Assembly: GCA_029259995.1 (NCBI GenBank)
Contig: JAJDEC010000362.1
Coordinates: forward strand, 1-6,985
Length of the DNA: 6,985 nucleotides
DNA from: Phycisphaerae bacterium
GTDB taxonomy: Bacteria > Planctomycetota > Phycisphaerae > UBA1845 > UTPLA1
Reading direction: 5' to 3'
The notes beneath the pieces are model-generated. The model worked only from the letters and a program-made list of their open reading frames with translations. It was not told the origin of the DNA and did not search any database. Below are positions 5,772 through 6,985 of the stretch, piece by piece; the stretch's first letter is position 1, and each line of letters begins with the position of its first letter. Position numbers and translations under genes: made by a program.

Positions 5772-6985
5772 ATGAATCATCGAATCTGGCGAAAGATGAC
5801 TGTATGGATCATGGCCGTCGCCATGGCGGGGACGACGAAGGCGGCGCATGCCGACGAGCCCAGGCTGACGCTTCAGGACATGGCGACGCTGATCGAGCGA
5901 GTCTCGCCATCCATCGTCAAAGTGGAGTACACGCTGAAGTACGATCGCGGTGATGCGCCCGAAGGCGCGGGATGGTACAGCCGCTGCCCGAACTGCGGGA
6001 ACTATCATGGCGAGTCCGACGCAGAGAAGTACGTCAATGAGGAGCGACCGTTCATTGCTGTCGGTTTTCTGATCGCGCCGGACAAAGTCGTGACGCGCGA
6101 TCAGGCGATCCATCCTCGTTTTGTCGAGCGGGTCCGCGTGATCGGCAAGTCGGGCGGCGCCGGCGTCGAGCGTGTGGACTGGGTTGCGGATCGACCCGCG
6201 ACGATCTTGCATCTTGACGCGCCCATCGCCGGTGGTCAGCCATTGAATCTCGATTCGTCGCTGGAGGGACCTTACCTGTCTGTGACGGGGCAGGACGCCA
6301 ACGGTCGCTGGAACATTTCGTGCAAGCCGGTTTCGGCGACGCTGGCGATGTCTGAATGCGGTGAGGCATTTCAGTCGATCGAGCCGTCGGACGGTGTCCT
6401 TGTGAATCGTTCGGGGAAACCGGTCGCGCTGTGCCTTCGAAGCGAACTGCCGCTGAGCGACGATTGGAAGCAGTCAACGGCGCATTGGCCCGTCATTGCG
6501 TCGGATGACGTTGCCCAGCGACTCAGGCATTTCGAGTCGATCGTCAATCGGGGCGTGCATCGCGTGCATCTCAGCTTGCGAAGTCCGAAGAAGGGGGCCC
6601 AGTCGACGAGCTACTACGGTTGGGACAGTGATGACGGCGAAGAGGCGACGGAAATGAACGTGCCCGGCGTACTGATCGGGAATGATCGGGTGCTCGTGCT
6701 GGCGAATCTCAAGCGGAAAGTGACGGCGCGGCTCAAGCGCGTGCTCGTTCATCCGGCAAGCGGCAAGCCCGTCGAGGCGACGTTCGTCGGTTCGCTGGAG
6801 AAGTATGGTTGCTTCATCGCGAAGCTGGAATCGCCGTTGGATGGCGCCCTGACATTGGACGATTCGGCGATCGAATCGTCTCGGCACGCGCTGCTATTGG
6901 CGGCGCAGGTGCTGATCCAGGGCGAGCAGCGCGTGCAGTATCTCGATCATGCGAGAATTGCTTCGTTCGATCGGCGCTGGAACGG
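5772..6985 (+). CDS. Secreted degenerate trypsin-fold (Deg-like) protein, 3' partial
   Basis: The frame runs from ATG at 5772 without a stop to the window edge (404 complete codons). Residues 1-27 look like a signal peptide (WIMAVAMAG core, cut after AHA). Residues 35-225 follow the order of a Deg protease domain: SPSIVKVEY, then AVGFLIAPDKVVT, ATILHLDAP and SDGVLVNRSGKPVAL. At the three triad positions, by alignment with the upstream protease, His is Gln111, Asp is Pro142 and Ser206 is kept, so ordinary serine protease activity is unlikely. An insertion at 57-92 holds a Cys72-x2-Cys75 pair (RCPNCGNYHG). Residues about 297-365 (PGVLIGNDRVLVLANL, then GCFIAKLESPL) align with 97-163, suggesting a second, still more degenerate copy. 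It could be a pseudo-protease, a binding or scaffold protein, or a regulator of the upstream enzyme; PDZ domains might follow beyond the window. The fold is moderately supported; the role is unknown. Confidence 0.75.
   Translation, partial: MNHRIWRKMTVWIMAVAMAGTTKAAHADEPRLTLQDMATLIERVSPSIVKVEYTLKYDRGDAPEGAGWYSRCPNCGNYHGESDAEKYVNEERPFIAVGFLIAPDKVVTRDQAIHPRFVERVRVIGKSGGAGVERVDWVADRPATILHLDAPIAGGQPLNLDSSLEGPYLSVTGQDANGRWNISCKPVSATLAMSECGEAFQSIEPSDGVLVNRSGKPVALCLRSELPLSDDWKQSTAHWPVIASDDVAQRLRHFESIVNRGVHRVHLSLRSPKKGAQSTSYYGWDSDDGEEATEMNVPGVLIGNDRVLVLANLKRKVTARLKRVLVHPASGKPVEATFVGSLEKYGCFIAKLESPLDGALTLDDSAIESSRHALLLAAQVLIQGEQRVQYLDHARIASFDRRWN

Noticed and set aside
5515..5775. An 86-codon plus-strand frame after the Deg protease
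   Set aside because: Its start overlaps the protease's end, and its N-terminal half is a translation of the tandem hairpin repeat (two near-identical RVEPA-SRF stretches).
4116..6212. A 698-codon open frame on the minus strand
   Set aside because: It lies antisense to both protease-like genes and the gap between them, and its translation is rich in Arg, His and Asp with no recognisable domain, as expected when GC-rich codons are read backwards. The plus-strand proteins have signal peptides, motifs and ribosome sites.

Overview
The window looks like chromosomal DNA of a GC-rich bacterium, most likely a member of the Planctomycetota. The main evidence is the gene at 730-1320: a small membrane protein ending in a four-cysteine zinc ribbon of the form CxxCxYDLTGNxSGxCPECG, a tail I associate with planctomycetes. 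Frequent short palindromic repeats between genes and the mix of single, unlinked genes fit that assignment, but it is an inference from motifs. No rRNA or tRNA gene, transposase, integrase or CRISPR array was recognised.

Layout, left to right. 1-456 (+) is the 3' part of a DNA-alkylation-repair (AlkD-like HEAT repeat) gene. 730-1320 (+) is the zinc-ribbon membrane protein. 1535-2428 (-) is a CPBP-family intramembrane protease with all three motifs intact; a strong ribosome site favours a start 22 codons inside the longest frame. 2718-3899 (-) is a homogentisate 1,2-dioxygenase family protein. 4155-5528 (+) is a secreted HtrA/Deg-type serine protease with an intact His-Asp-Ser triad and two PDZ domains. 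5772 to the window end (+) is an open, 3'-truncated secreted protein that resembles a trypsin-fold protease whose His and Asp are replaced, and that seems to carry a second degenerate copy of the same half-domain.

No operon is evident: every gene is separated from its neighbours by 210-290 bases. The two protease-like genes at the right are co-oriented, both have signal peptides and lie 243 bp apart, so they may act together outside the cytoplasm. hmgA and the Deg protease diverge from a 255-bp gap holding a TATAAT-containing promoter candidate for hmgA and a strong hairpin.

The gaps hold palindromic elements: two full copies and one fragment of a CATGCTTG hairpin, a related hairpin sharing the tail CATGGCACCC, and a tandem pair of 33-bp hairpin units. 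Such elements lie near the 3' ends of all the genes whose 3' end is in the window. No clearly new multi-gene system is visible. The points most worth a second look are the pseudo-protease beside the active protease and the hairpin repeat families.
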